64,000 nucleotides of DNA from Stomoxys calcitrans (Eukaryota > Arthropoda > Insecta > Diptera > Muscidae). The stretch is taken from positions 60,091,571 to 60,155,570 of the forward strand of contig NC_081553.1 in assembly GCF_963082655.1 (NCBI RefSeq). The letters are read 5' to 3'. The translations under genes and the position numbers were made by a program. Below the pieces are notes generated by a model, which saw nothing but the letters and a program-made list of their open reading frames with translations, made no database searches and had not been told where the DNA came from. Each line of letters begins with the position of its first letter. Position 1 is the first letter of the stretch. Of the stretch, positions 42,381 to 55,012 are shown one piece after another.

Positions 42381-43815
42381 TTTTTATACACACCACCGAA
42401 GGATGGGGGTATATTCATTTTGTCATTTCGTTTGCAAAACATCGAAATATCCATTTCCGACCCTATAAAGTATATATATTCTTGATCAGCGTAAAAATCT
42501 AAGACGATCTAGACATATCCGTCCGTCTGTCTCTCTGTCTGTTGAAATCACGCTACAGTCTTTAAAAATAGAGATATTCAGCTGAATCATTGCACAGATT
42601 CTTTTTTTGTCCATAAGTAGGTTAAGTTCGAAGATGGGCTATATCGGACTATATCTTGATATAGCCCCCATATAGACCGATCCGCCGATTTGGGGTCTTA
42701 GGCCAATAAAAGCCACATTTATTGCCCGATTTTGCTGAAATTTGGGACAGTGAGTTTTGTTAAGCCCTTCGACATCCTTCGTCAATTTACCTAGATCGGT
42801 TAAGATTTGAATATAGCTGCCATATAGAACGATCCTCCGATTTAGGGTCTTAGGCCCATAAAAGTAACCTTTATTAACCCATTTTGCTGAAATTTGGGTT
42901 AGTGAGTTGCGTTAGGCCCTTCGACATCATTCATCAATTTGGCCCAGATCGGTTCAGATTTAGATATAGCTGGCATATAGACCGATCCTCCGATTTTGGG
43001 TCTTAGGCCCATAAAAGCCATATTTATTATTCGATTTTGCTGAAATTTGGGACAGTGAGTTGTGTTAGGCCCTTCAACATTCTTCGTTAATTTGGCCTAG
43101 ATCGATTCAGATGTGGATATAGCTGCCATATAGACCCATCCTCATATTTAGGGTCTTAGGCCCATAAAAGCCACATTTATTATCCGATTTTGCTGAAATT
43201 TAAGACAGTGAGTTGTCTTAGGCCCTCCGACACCTTTCTTCAATTTGGCCAAAATTGGTCTAGATTTGAATATAGCTGCCATATAGACCGATCTCTCGAT
43301 TTAAGGTTTTGGGGCCATAAAAGGCGCATTTATTGTCCGAAGTCGCTGAAATTTAGGACAGTGAGTTGTGTTAGGCCCTACGAAATGTTTCTTTAATTTG
43401 GCCCTGATCGGTCCAGATTTGGATATAGCTGCCATATAGACCGATCCCTCGATGTAAGGTTTTGGGCCCATAAAAGGCGCATTTATTGTCCGAAGTCGCT
43501 GAAATTTAGGACAGAGAGTTAAGTTAAGCCCCTCCACATATTTCTTAAATTCGGCCTAGATCTATCAAGATTTGCATATAGCTGCCATATAGACCGATAT
43601 CTCGATTTAAAGTCTTGGCCCCAAAAAAGGCGCATTTATAATCCGATTAAACTGAAATTCGACACAGTGACTCAAATTAGGCTTTTCGACATCCATGTTG
43701 TATATGGTTCAGATTGGTTTATTTTTATTTTGATGAAAGGTGGTTTATATATATACCCGAGGTGGTGGGTATCCAAAGTTCGGCGCGGCCGAACTTAACG
43801 CCTTTTTACTTGTTC
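42381..43815 (-). mobile_element. HINE/DINE-1-like element, family A (A6), complete
   Basis: Left: TTTTTATACACACCACCGAA, CATTTCGTTTGCAAAACATC, GACCCTATAAAGTATATATA core, TTCTTGATCAGCG, CTAGACATATCCGTCCG. Middle: about seven 153-bp monomers. Right: ATATACCCGAGGTGGTGGG, hairpin arms AAGTTCGGC and GCCGAACTT with a GCG loop, CGCCTTTTTACTTGTT. It lies 50 bp after the stop of the third peptidase gene, so it may supply or truncate the 3' UTR; no AATAAA is seen in that 50 bp, only an A-rich tract. Confidence 0.9.
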
Positions 43816-44990
43816 AATTTATTTTTATGGTATTAACACCATTAAAATTTGCCAGTTAATCTGAATTAAGGGTGGTTAAATTTAAGCAGCAGTCATAGAT
43901 TTTGAATATGTGTAACGCCTTGCGAGATTGTGTATCTCTCCATGGCATAATGGGCCCAATAAAGAGTTTTAAAGGCAAAAAATCCCAGTGAGCAGCTAGG
44001 GGTCTCCAAAAAATTTGAATCAGCGACTGTAAGGGCAACAAAAATGGGCTTGAATTGACCTCCTACAAGTTGATTTCTTGAGCTCCTACAAGTCGCAATT
44101 GCTTTTTGAGTTGGGTAAAATTTTGCTTACGGACCTCTCCTATGACAACCAGCATCCAGCTCCCGTATAAACTAATCTTCCGATTATACTTCTTTACCAC
44201 CTATATGACACAATTCTTATCAGATTTGGCTGAAATTTTGCACAATAACTTCTCCTATGACATTCCACATATGTGCCAAATATGAACTGAATCGATCCAT
44301 AAGCTGACATAGCTTGCACATTAACCTATCTCTCGATTGATGTTTCTAAGGTCTCAAGAAGTCAAATCGAGAGATAGATTTAAATGGGAGCTATATCCGG
44401 TTATGGATTGATTCAGGTCATATTTGGCTTGGACGTTGAGGTAATAGTAGCCGAATTAGAAAAGAACTGCATCGTCTAGGGGCACAAAATGTATAGTTTG
44501 GAGATCGGTTCATATGGGAGCTGTACTACGTTATTGATAGTCACAGGAGAAGCCATTGTGCAAAATTTTAGCCATGTCGGATAATAAATTCGACCTGTAG
44601 GGGCTAAAGAAATCAACTTCAGTTTATATGAGAGCAATATCTAAACATTGGCCGAAGTTTCCTATTTTCGGCAAATTGTTAAAAATGAATCCCTCACTGA
44701 TAAAAATAATTTTGGGATCCAGCTACTTTTGCCGAAAAAACGACGACAATATTTGCTCATTTTCCTGCAACAATTTATTTCGATTCTCAATAAACCTCCC
44801 AGCAACCCTCTTCGTCAAAACGCCTTAAAAGAAGGGTGCATGACGTTGATAAATCGAAGTCAACAGCCCATACAAATCATAGATGATATTTTCATACAGT
44901 TGCTGCGAAAATCATGCATGACATTTTAAGCGACATTTTGAACGAACATATTATCAATAAATATACATATGACATAATTCTTTATCTTTA
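43816..44990. other. Spacer with degenerate family B monomers
   Basis: From about 44065 to 44640 there are diverged pieces of the family B monomer on both strands (CTTCTTGAG/CTCAAGAAGTC, TATGGGAGCTATATCCGG, ATTTGGCTGAAATTTTGCAC). The flanks (43816-44060 and 44640-44990) show nothing recognisable. Short frames at 44628-44929 have no domain. Confidence 0.45.
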
Positions 44991-44991
44991 G

Positions 44992-46560
44992 AATGAAGTC
45001 CGGAAATTCTACCAAAGAATTAAAGATCAAACCGATGGCTTTGGTGCAGGCACAAGCTCCAGCAGAGACAAAGAAGGAAATCTGACACAGATAGTATGCT
45101 GAGGATATGGAAAGAACATTTTACCCAATTGCTAGTGTTCAACGTCGCCGGCGAAGAGGATACCGCAGAATCAATCCCTGATGATGATATAGAAAGTAGA
45201 CCCCCTAGTCAGAATGAGGTACAAGTAGCAGTGACCCGACTAAAGAACAACAAGGCAGCAGGAGCCGACGGGTTAGCCGCTGAACTATTTAAAACCGGAG
45301 GCGACACGCTGATAAGGCGAATGCATCAGCTTATCTACACAATCTGGCAAGAAGAACGCATAACCGATGATTGGAACCTCATCATACTCTATCCCGTACA
45401 TAAGAAAGGAGACAAGATGGAATGTGCCAACTATAGAGGAAAAAGTCTCCTCCCCATCGCATACAAGATACTCTCGAGCGTACTGTGTGAAAGATTAAAA
45501 CCTAAAGTCAATGAGATAATTGGGCCCCATCAATGCGGATTTAGACCTGGTAAATCCACCCTAGACCAGATATTCACACTGCGCCAAATCCTGGAAAAGA
45601 CCTGAGAAGGACAAACCAACACCTACCATCTCTTTGTTGACTACAAAGCTGCCTTCGATACTACTCTATGTTCAAAGGTATTTCAAGCCATGTCTGAGTT
45701 TGGTATCCCTGCAAAATTGATAAGACTTTGCAGGATGACATTTGGTGATACGCGTTCCTCTGTAAGAATAAGAAAGAATCTCTCCGAACCATTTAATACC
45801 AAACGAGGTTTCAGACAAGGAGACAGCCTATCGTGTGATCTCTTTAATATCCTGCTGCAGAAGATTGTACGAGATGCAGATGTGAATAGATATGGCACAC
45901 TAATCACAAGAGAACACATGCTACTCGCCTATGACGACGACATCGATATCATAGGTCGGTCACCGGAGGTAGTAACTGCAGCCTTTGAAAGAATCGACAG
46001 AGAGTCAGTAAGAATGGGTCTGGCAGTAAATGGAGATAATACCAAAAGGGGGGTTTCAACTCCCAAACTCCCTTCCAAAACCGAGCAGATAAAGAAAATG
46101 GAGAAAGTTGGGAACCACAGCTTGGAGATAGTCAGTAACTTTATCTACCTCGGCACCGCCGTAAACGAAACGAATGACACCAGTTTTGAGGTTAAGCGAA
46201 GAATAATACTGGCAAACAGATGCTACTTTGGACTAAGTAAGCAGCAGTTTAGAAACAAGGCCACCTCTCGATAGACGAAGATTACACTGTGCAAGACACT
46301 GATACTATCGGTGCTGTTATATGGTTCTGAAGCATGGGCACTTGTGAAAGCAGATGAGACAGTGCTTGAAGTATTTGAGAGAAAGATTCTTTGTAAAATA
46401 TATGGACCAGTTTGCGTTAACGGAGAATATAGGCGACGTATGAACCACGAGCTGTATGTCGACTGTATGACGACGATAGCATAGTTACACGCATCAAAAT
46501 ACAACGGCTGCGTTGGCTAGGTCGTGTTGCCAGAATGGATGAAGTAACTGGAGCAAGGAA
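44992..46560 (+). pseudogene. Non-LTR retrotransposon reverse transcriptase, decayed copy 2
   Basis: Same family as 35305-37370 and better preserved in the fingers: RLKNNKAAGADGLAAELFKTG, HKKGDKMECANYRGKSL, GPHQCGFRPGKSTLDQIFTL, then a stop, FVDYKAAFDTTL, GFRQGDSLSCDLFNILLQKI and LLAYDDDIDIIGRSPE. The FADD box is changed to YDDD. The thumb continues to a TAG at about 46272 and on in a second frame to about 46556. At least two stops and one frame change make it a pseudogene. It ends abruptly against a minus-strand element at about 46562. Confidence 0.85.
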
Positions 46561-46561
46561 G

Positions 46562-47960
46562 TCTTCTTCTTCGGGCCTGGTCCTGAAAACTTAGCTTACA
46601 TGTCGCTAGAGGCATACCCACAGATTCAAATATCCTTGGAATGTGAAGGGTAGTTCCTAGCCTCGCAGGCTCCTCCGCTTTACAGTTCTCTGGGATATCT
46701 CTGAGGCCCGGCACCCAGAATAGGTGAATTTTGAACTGTTCAGCCATCTCGTTGAGAGATATGCGAGAGTCGAGAGCGGGTTAATTAGGCTGCCTGGCTG
46801 CCTGAGAAGATATTTATGCCAATCGTCGTAATGACATCATATCTTGCATCCGGTAAAGTATTGAGAAGGTGGATTTTTAAAGCGCCGTCCACCAGACCAC
46901 AACACCATATAGCATCATAGGTCTGACAACTGCAGTATATACCCAATCCATGACACGCGGTCTGGGCCCCCAACTTTTGCCAATGGCTTTCTTGCAGGTG
47001 GATAGGGCTAGAGTTGCCTTTTTGATCTTTCCAAAATGTTGGATTTGAAGTTCATTTTCCTGTCCAGCAAAACACCCAGGTATTTTGTGCTTTCTGTAAA
47101 TAAAGGTTCCACTGTAGGCTACGTGTATCTCCTGCTGAAAAGAACTACTTCTGTCTTGCACGGACTTATATCTAGATCACTTTCGGTAGCCCACTTTGCT
47201 GTTGCACTTAGAGCTTCCTGACATATATCTCTGGGTGCTGGGAAACTTTCCCCTAACAGCAATTGCCACGTCGACCACTTTTACACCTTTTTCTGCCAGA
47301 GACAATAACATAGTGTTAATGGCTATATTCCAAAGTAGAGGAGAGTGTATTGTCTCCTTGAGGTGTTCCTCTGCTGACCCATCTTTTGAGATCCACAGAT
47401 CCCAAGCCTGCCGTAATGCATCCTTTAGTAAGCAAGTTATTAATAAACTTTCTTGCGGTAGAGTTGAAACTCCAACTCCTTCATGATTGATGACGGTTTT
47501 ACATTATTGATGGCACCAATGTCAAGAAATGCTACCATTGTATATTTCTTGACAGCGAGAGAACCCTCCATGCAGCCGACTAGGTCGTGAAGGTCTGTTT
47601 CATTGGATTTGCCTTTACCATATGCATGCTGCTGCCGAGACAGGCGATCTCCAAGGATTTCTGCTCTAAGATTTGTTTCTATCATCATCTCAAGAGTCTT
47701 CAGCATAAAGGATAACAGACTACTAGTACGAAAATCGTTCGACTTAGTGTAGTAAGGTTTTCCAACTTTAGAAATGAAAATGTCCTTCGTGTTCCCCCAT
47801 CCCACACGTATATATGACATTCTGATACAAACGGAGTATGTCTCCCAAAGCCAGGGAACCAGTCTATCAGACACAGCTTGTATTTCAACCGGTGATACAT
47901 CATCAGGGCCTGGCGACTTAAAGCAGTCGAAACTTCTTATCGCTCAAAGGATTTTCGGTT
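46562..47960 (-). pseudogene. Minus-strand non-LTR retrotransposon with RT and RNase H pieces
   Basis: Reading the reverse strand: FISKVGKPYYTKSNDFRTSS and LKTLEMMIETNLRAEILGD (RT blocks 1-2), RQQHAYGKGKSNETDLHDLV, MVAFLDIGAINNVKPSS (first Asp box, normally FLDIEGAFNN), WVSRGTPQGD after a frame change, then a gap where the FADD box should be, RVMDWVYTAVVRPMMLYGVV (thumb) and finally FWVPGLRDIPENCKAEEPARLG (RNase H end, normally WVPGHRDIPGN..ADE.AR). Several frames; clearly dead. It differs from the neighbouring plus-strand family and is closest in style to the element at 32130-34470. Confidence 0.8.
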
Positions 47961-48329
47961 CAGACACAGTTTCCCTATTGTGGCTCAGCAGCTGCTTTTC
48001 ATCCCAGGGGAATGGGCATAGAACCTTTTCTTTCTGTTCCACTGTCTATTACAACTATGAGTGTGGGAGGTAATTACATGACACGATATTGTCTAAGATT
48101 TATTTATGTTTCTGTTGCTGCATGAGTGTGTGTGTGTGCGGAAAAGCCTGGCAAACTATAATCGCGCAGAAAACTGCGTGGAATGCAATGTCACTAATAA
48201 AGAAAAACTTATCATAAATTATTTAAAATGTTGTATTGAAGGCGTTTTATCATCAGGGCAATTGAAACAATGCCAATATTTAGAATGCACTCAATGAGGC
48301 ACTGCCTTTTTTCATGTTTTATATGAAAA

Positions 48330-51300
48330 GAGCCAATGCCTTTAAATTCCAAAAAAGCCCTCAAGCCACCAATACATAACACAAAGACACCAACACATAA
48401 CAATCCCATGGCAGCCGGTTGTACGCACCGGATTGACCCGATGGAATCCTCATCGGCAATGGCTGCCGCCTCAGTGTACGTGCTCGTCTTTTTTCATCAT
48501 GGGAGAGGCACATCACAGAGTGCCTTCTCCGCACGCTTCTGGGCCAGGATAGAAAAGACCCCCGGACCATGGTTCTGTTCGGTTTGCCAGAACCGCCTCC
48601 ATCATCGGTCGGTGTCGGTGAGGTGTAACCGGTGCATGGATTGGGTACATTTCCGATCTTGCTCTGGCCTCACTTCACTACGGGAGTATAGTTATACTGA
48701 CTATGTCGCAAGATGCTGTGCGAACATAGCCAGCAGTGGGTCACAAGCGTAGTCGTCGTCGTCTTCGGCGTCCTCGTTGTCGGACTATGTGACCCCACCC
48801 CCCCCCCCCCCCCCCCCCCCGACCGCTCCCGAACGGCAATTTACGCAACGGCAGCATCCCAGCCCAAATATTGCGAGGCCAGTGCCGGGAAGTGTAACGC
48901 TTATGCAATTAAACTGCAATGGACTTCGTGGCAAGATCGATGAGACTGTGGACTTTATAAGTCGGAAGAGCATATTGGTCTTAGCGATCCAGAAGGCAAA
49001 GCTGACCAACACCTGCAGCTTGCACAGTTGTCACGGTTACAATGAGCTGCGTAAGGATCGCTTAAGGAATGGAGGTGAGGGATTGGCCTTTGTAATACAC
49101 CATTCCGCGCAATATAGACCTTTCTCGCCAGCGCATGGCGCTAATGACCTCTACATGGAATGCAAGGGGATAGCAGTCAGGTCCGGTATTGCCGAGATAC
49201 AGCTATACCGCCGGTTGGTAGCTGTGTCCCGATTAATGGCCAGGCTTACAACCCCGACAAAAGTGGGTTGCTATCTGGCCATAATCGCCTGGTTCTAGGG
49301 AACTTTAATGCGCATCACACGTCATGGCATTCTCCCCTAGGTAACGACCAGCAGGGCATAGCTTTGGCAGAGCAGATTGAAAGCTCCACGTTTTGCACGA
49401 TGAATGAGGAAGCCCCCACTAGGATTACGAGGAGGTACAGCAGTGCGCCAGACATCTCCATTGCATCCCCTGATCTCCTAAGTGACGTATCCTGGCAAGC
49501 CGTCATCTCTTTGGGGTCAGACCACCTCCCCATAATTCTCACCATCGACCGACCACCCGACTTCATAACCTCTGAGCGCCGGAAGTTTATCAATCATAAG
49601 AAGGCCGATTGGCCTGGCTTCAGAGAGTATACCAATCGCCACTTCAGTGAACTGCCACCGCCCTCAGATGTGCTAGTGGCCGAGAGGAAATTCTTAGACA
49701 TCATTAACACAGCAGCCGTTCGCTTTATACCAGCCGGTCGAAAACCCCAAGTGCGGCCCAATTTCCCGGCGCAAGCAGAGGTACTCGCAGACGAGCGTGA
49801 TGGGATTCGTGGTATGGACCCCGTTAAACCCAGAATCAGCGACCTGAATCTGGAAATAAACAGGCTAGTCAACGAACATAAGTGGAATTTGTGGCTGGAA
49901 CACTTGGAGCAATGTAACCGTAAGGCACCGGTATAGGCAAACTGTGGTCTACTGTAAAATCACTCTCGAACCCTGCTAGACGGGGTGGCAGGACCTCAGT
50001 CACTTTTGGCGAGATTACCGTGACTGATCCGAAGATATGCGCCAGGTTGTTCAACCGTCAATTTATTTTGCATCCCGAGAGAGACAGGGCAAGGAGGAGA
50101 GCCATTTGCCGTATTCGTGGTCTCCGAGCTGGTGAACAGCCATCACAATTTTACCGTGGGCGAAGTAACGTATGTCGTCCGTGGCGCCAAATCATCTTAG
50201 GCGTTGGGCTCCGACGGAATCCCCACATTGATTTTGAAGAATCTAGATTCACCTGGAGTTGAGTGCCTTACCACTGTCCTCAACCTGTCTTTGAACACTT
50301 TTATAGTTCCCGATGTCAGGAAAATGGGCAGAGTGATCCCGCTACTGAAGCCTGGATAAGGCCCGAGTTTGTGGGAGTCGTATACACCGATCTCCCTTCT
50401 CTCACCAGTGGCAAAGACGCTTGAGGCATTACTCCTCCCGAGCGTCGTAGGAGAATTTCCATACGCCGAGTATCAACATGGATTTCAAAGACTGAACAGC
50501 ACAACAACAGCTGTGCATGCCATCACCACACACATTTGCCATGGCTTCAGTCAACCCAGGCCATGTGATAGGACGGTCCTCATGACACTGGACCTATCGA
50601 AGGCATTCGACACGGTCAGCCATGCCAAATTACTTGAGGACATCGCCAACACGTCCCTCCACGATGGGTCGCGAATTATCTGTGTGGTCGCCAGTCATTT
50701 GTGGAATTTAGGGATAAGAAGTCGAAACACCGTAGAGTGAAACAGGGAGTTCCCCAAGGTGGGGTGATATCTCCGGCACTGTTTAAGGCATAGAGATCGT
50801 ATCATATGCGGACAATTGTACGATCATGGCATAAGGCCCCCCACCCATTGTTGACATCTGCGATAGGTTGAACGTCTAGCTCAACGAACTTGCCTCATAT
50901 TTCGTTGCACGAAATCTAAAGATATCCGCCACCAAATCTTCAGTCACATTGTTCACTACAAATACGCGTGAGGAGAATACTGAGCTGGCTGTGTTGGTCG
51001 ATGGAGAAATGATACCGACCATCAAGTGTGCCAAAATACTTGGCGTCACATTTTGCCCACATGCCACAGCAATCTGCGATAATGTCAAAAGTAGAAACAA
51101 GGTCCTCAAGTCACTTGCTGGCAGCACTTGGGGTGCAGACAAAGAAACCTTGTTGACCACGTACAAAGCAATTGGACGGTCTGTGGTAAGTGGTATGCAG
51201 CGCCAGTGTGGTCTTGTGACACGCAGTGTAATAATATTCAGATCTGTTAGAACTGCTACGGGCTCAGTTCTCATGTGGACCACCTCCATCAGGAGACAAA

Positions 51301-51892
51301 GATCCTACCAGTGTGAAGACATAACCACTTGCTGTCTAAGCCATACCTTTTGGGCTGTTATCGCAGAGACCATCCAAATCATCAACTTGTGGATAGATAT
51401 CCACAGCCCAGAAGCCTTAAGGTAGATCTACACGATCTAGAGCGTGAGGTTCAGCGCAACAAGAGAGAACCTCTAGAACAAGCGGCATATCAAGCAGGTC
51501 TCAACAACATTCGTGCAGACACGAGAGCAGATGCGATAATTGGCTACCGGGTGAATGTAGTCCTTAGAGAACGACCGCCTTCCATTGCACCTGAAGAAAT
51601 CGACCTCCCCCGGCAAACCAGAGTAGTTCTGGCTCCATTACATTCCGGCAGATCCAGCCGCCTCAACTCCTACAGAGCAAGAATTGATGACGACGTGCAA
51701 GATGTATGTCCCGATTGTAACCGCACGATACACGTCACCTGTTTAACAGCCCGGCCTGACCCACTCGACTCGGACCCAGATCCCTGTGGACGCACTCCAT
51801 CTTATTCGTAGAGTTCCTGGGTCTTGACACTCAACAGAATCAAGCAGACGAAAGATGGAACACAACAAACTGCTACAACAACAACAACAAAG
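48330..51892 (+). pseudogene. Near-full-length non-LTR retrotransposon: PHD-like ORF1, endonuclease, RT, Cys-rich end
   Basis: ORF1 (48336-48752) has a PHD-like cluster WFCSVCQNRLHHRSVSVRC, CNRCMDWVHFRSC and RCC. A 23-C tract at 48798-48820 encodes poly-Pro in the next frame. The APE-type endonuclease follows: QLNCNGLRGKIDE, LAIQKAKL (catalytic Glu changed to Lys), GEGLAFVIHHS, LVLGNFNAHHTSWHS (Asp changed to Asn) and LGSDHLPI (intact). RT: QHGFQRLNSTTTAVHAITT, LDLSKAFDTVSHAKLL (intact), KQGVPQGGVISPALF, then YADNC (FADD changed). After LGVTFCPHA and STWGADKETLLTTYKAIGRS it ends with CPDCNRTIH and a (CAA)n tail at about 51873-51890. No RNase H. The layout suggests a CR1/Jockey-group element; frameshifted and dead. 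Confidence 0.85.
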
Positions 51893-53139
51893 AGGTAGTA
51901 AACTCCCCTTCAAAATTTCCTTTAATAATAAAAAAAAGCCATCCCTAAAATCGTTTTTAATTTATTTACTTAACTCATTTGTTGATTGGCCCTAAAAATT
52001 CCTTAACATTTAGTTTTCATCACAAAACAAAAAAAAAAAGAAACACAAGCCACGAGAGCTGTTAATATACGGGTTCAGAGTATCAGCCAACTTTGAGTTA
52101 CGACTTGAAGAAATTTAATATCACACGTTTATTTATTCGCCTATCGACAGTAGACGGGCGAGTGTGTGTGTGTGTGTGTGTAAGTGTGTTGATATATTTG
52201 AGTCAGCGTGTAACTGTGTGAGTCTCTCTTGATTAAGAACAACATATAATAAAAATTGTGAATTAAATTGGTTTTAATGAAAGAGTAAACAGAAACGTTA
52301 ATTAAGCCAAGCCAAGCACAGACAGCCGTCCATCTATCCATTCATCCATTGAATGGATGGAAGAAATCTTCGGCGTACCAACCACTTTAAGCAGAAACAG
52401 TTCAAAACGGTCTCTTTTTTTTTTGGTGAGCTATGGCCAAAGTGAGTACCTCACATTTAAATTTCAATTGCTAGCAAGTCTGCAGTGAATGATTGGGCGG
52501 ATCGTGTGGGGGAGTAGAAAGAAGACTTTGTTCATTGCGTGTCTAATGATCATATATCTCACCCCAAGAGCGAACGCCCGCAATCTAAGAGAAAAGATAA
52601 GACTTAAATATCACGGGCCACAATGGATTTGAATTAACGGTGTTTGAGGAATTCATATGGGGGGGGGGGGGGGGGGGAAACGAAACCAGCGGCATCTTTT
52701 CAATCAAAATTATGGTGGTGTCTGAAAACGTGGTAAAAACTCAACATCAGGCATAATCAATTGAAACAAATTGCTTTGGAATTTTCAAGTAAAAAGCCGT
52801 GAAAAAGAGGTGTGTTCCAGTTAAAGTCAATTGAAGACAAGAGGGTTTTTCTAATTATTTGAAATACCCTCTTGGCTACGTTGTAGATGTGAGTTATTAA
52901 CGTTACATTAAATTCAAAAATGTTCAAATTTAACGGAAATAGTTCTGGCAAAGCTGCAATATCTGCAGGTCCCAACAAAATATGTACATCAAAATTCAAA
53001 TATACGCTGACTAAGCAAGACACCATGTATTTGTCCACTTGCGAGAATATTTGTGGTGGGTCGCAGGAGTTTGAACAATCCAGCTTTACGAAACGGATGA
53101 AGAGGACATCCTAATGGTTCGCTCGGACCCGATCGTAAC
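51893..53139. other. Spacer with (GT)n and poly-G, no supported gene
   Basis: Holds a (GT)10 microsatellite at 52162-52181, a run of 19 G at 52659-52677 and A-runs near 52030. Frames at 52757-53038 (minus) and 52920-53114 (plus) are short and without recognisable domains. Confidence 0.5.
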
Positions 53140-53141
53140 TA

Positions 53142-53379
53142 TTGGGTTGCCCAAAAAGTAATTGCGGATTTTTTAAAAGAAAGTAAATGCATTTTTAATA
53201 AAACTTAGAATGAACTTTAATCAAATATACTTTTTTTACACTTTTTTTCTAAAGCAAGCTAAAAGTGACAGCTGATAACTGACAGAAGAAAGAATTCAAT
53301 TACAGAGTCACAAGCCGTTGAAAAAATTTGTCAACGCCGACTATATGAAAAATCCGCAATTACTTTTTGGGCAACCCAA
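53142..53379 (+). mobile_element. Mariner-type MITE, copy 4
   Basis: 238 bp, TA at 53140-53141 and 53380-53381, both ends matching the family inverted repeat in full. Interior nearly identical to copies 1, 5, 6 and 7. Confidence 0.95.
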
Positions 53380-53471
53380 TAGAAACTTAACTCCTGATGG
53401 AGAGGTTTGCACCTCCCAAAGGTAAAAGCGGAAAGGGCAGAAGACGGAAAAGCACAATCAGAAGGAAGGTT

Positions 53472-53875
53472 AACAAGTAAACAAGGCATTAAATTCGGCC
53501 GGGCCAAACTATTGGGTTGCCCAAAAAGTAATTGCGGATTTTTTAAAAGAAATTAAATGCATTTTTAATAAAACTTAAAATGAACTTTAATCAAATATAT
53601 TTTTTTTACACTTTTTTTCTAAAGCAAGCTAAAAGTAACAGCTGATAACTGACAGAAGAAAGAATGCAATTACAGAGTCACAAGCTGTGAAAAAATTTGT
53701 CAACGCCGACTATATGAAAAAAACGCAATTACTTTTTGGGCAAGCCAATACATGACAGCTATATCTATATAACAGCTATATAAAAATATAATTCGATCTG
53801 AACCATACGTGGGTTCTATATTGGGAGGCCTAAAACTACTCTTTGTTTCAAATTTCAGCGAAATCAGTTAAAACA
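53472..53875 (+). mobile_element. Remnant of a family A HINE split by a MITE
   Basis: Left piece 53472-53511: AACAAGTAAACAAGGCATTA with a hairpin variant (GGCCGGGCC centre). Right piece 53750-53875: CATGACAGCTATATC, CGATCTGAACCATACGTGGG and CAAATTTCAGCGAAATCAG, family A monomer material. The MITE at 53512-53748 and the HINE B4 at 53876 truncate it. Confidence 0.65.
53512..53748 (+). mobile_element. Mariner-type MITE, copy 5
   Basis: 237 bp, TA at 53510-53511 and 53749-53750. The right end has GGCAAGCCAA (one change). Same orientation as copy 4, which lies only 132 bp away. Confidence 0.93.
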
Positions 53876-55012
53876 ACAAGTAAAAGCGTGCTAAGTTCGG
53901 CCGGGCCAAATCTTATATACCCTCTACCTTGGATGGCATTTGTCGAGTTCTTTTCCCGGCATCTCTTCTTAGGCAAAAAAGGATATAAGAAAAGATTTGC
54001 TCTGCTATTAGAGCGTTATAAAGATATGGTCCGGTTTGCACCACAATTAAATTATATGTTGGAGACATGTGTAAAATGTCAGCCAGTTGGAAAAAGAATT
54101 GCGCCCTTTGGTGGCTCAAGAAGTAAAATAGAGAGATCGATTTATATGGGAGCTGTATCGGGCTATAGACCGATTCAGACCATAATAAACACGTATGTTG
54201 ATGGTCATGAGAGGATCCGTCGTACAAAATTTCAGGCAAATCGGATAATAATTGCGACCTCTAGAGGCTCAAGAAGTCAAGATCCCAGATCGGTTTATAT
54301 GACAGCTATATCAGGTTATGGACCGATTTGAACCATACTTGGCACAGTTGTTGGATATCATAACAAAACACGTCGTGCCAAAATTCATTCCAATCGGATA
54401 AGAATTGCGCCCTCTAGAGGCTCAAGAAGTCAAGACCCCAGATCGGTTTATATGGAAGCTATATCAGGTTATGAACTGATTTGAACCGTACTTGGCACAG
54501 TTGTTGGATATCATAACAAAACACATCGTGCAAAATTTCATTCCAATCGGATAAGAATTGCGCACTCTAGAGGCTCAAGAAGTCAAGACCCAAGATCGGT
54601 ATATGGCAGCTATATCAGGTTATGGACCGATTTGAACCATACTTGGCACAGTTGTTGGATACCATAACAAAACACGTGGTGCAAAATTTCATCCCAATCG
54701 CATAAGAACTGCGCACTCTAGAGGCTCAAGAAGTCAAGACCCAAGATCGGTTTATATGGCAGCTATATCAAAACATGGACCGATATGGCCCATTTACAAT
54801 ACCAACCGACCTACACTAATAAGAAGTATTTGTGCAAAATTTCAGGCGGCTAGCTTTACTCCTTCGAAAGTTAGCGCGCTTTCGGCAGACAGACGGACGG
54901 ACGGACATGGCTAGATCGACATAAAATGTCGCGACGATCAAGAACATATAAACTTTAAGGGGTCTCAGACGAATATTTCGAGGTGTTACCAACGGAATGA
55001 CGTAATTATTGG
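53876..55012 (+). mobile_element. HINE-like element, family B (B4), reference copy
   Basis: Starts ACAACAAGTAAAAGCGTGCT, hairpin (AAGTTCGGCCGGGCCAAATC), TATACCCTCTACCTTGGATG and CCCGGCATCTCTTCTTAGGC. Monomers marked by CTAGAGGCTCAAGAAGTC near 54261, 54415, 54566 and 54719 (about 152-153 bp apart). The right end has GACAGACGGACGGACGGACA, GGCTAGATCGACATAAAATG, CGACGATCAAGAACATATAA, CTTTAAGGGGTCTCAGACG and TACCAACGGAATGACG. It lacks the last GGTGGAGGGTATA block. Confidence 0.85.

Noticed and set aside
44628..44929. Overlapping open frames of 66 and 93 codons before the second RT copy
   Set aside because: Two overlapping frames of similar length without domains, in a spacer with degenerate HINE monomers; no evidence for either.
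48777..48840. Proline-rich protein suggested by a poly-C tract
   Set aside because: The 23-C run sits inside a decayed retrotransposon between its ORF1 and endonuclease; poly-Pro, poly-Pro-shifted and poly-Gly readings are all artefacts of the tract.
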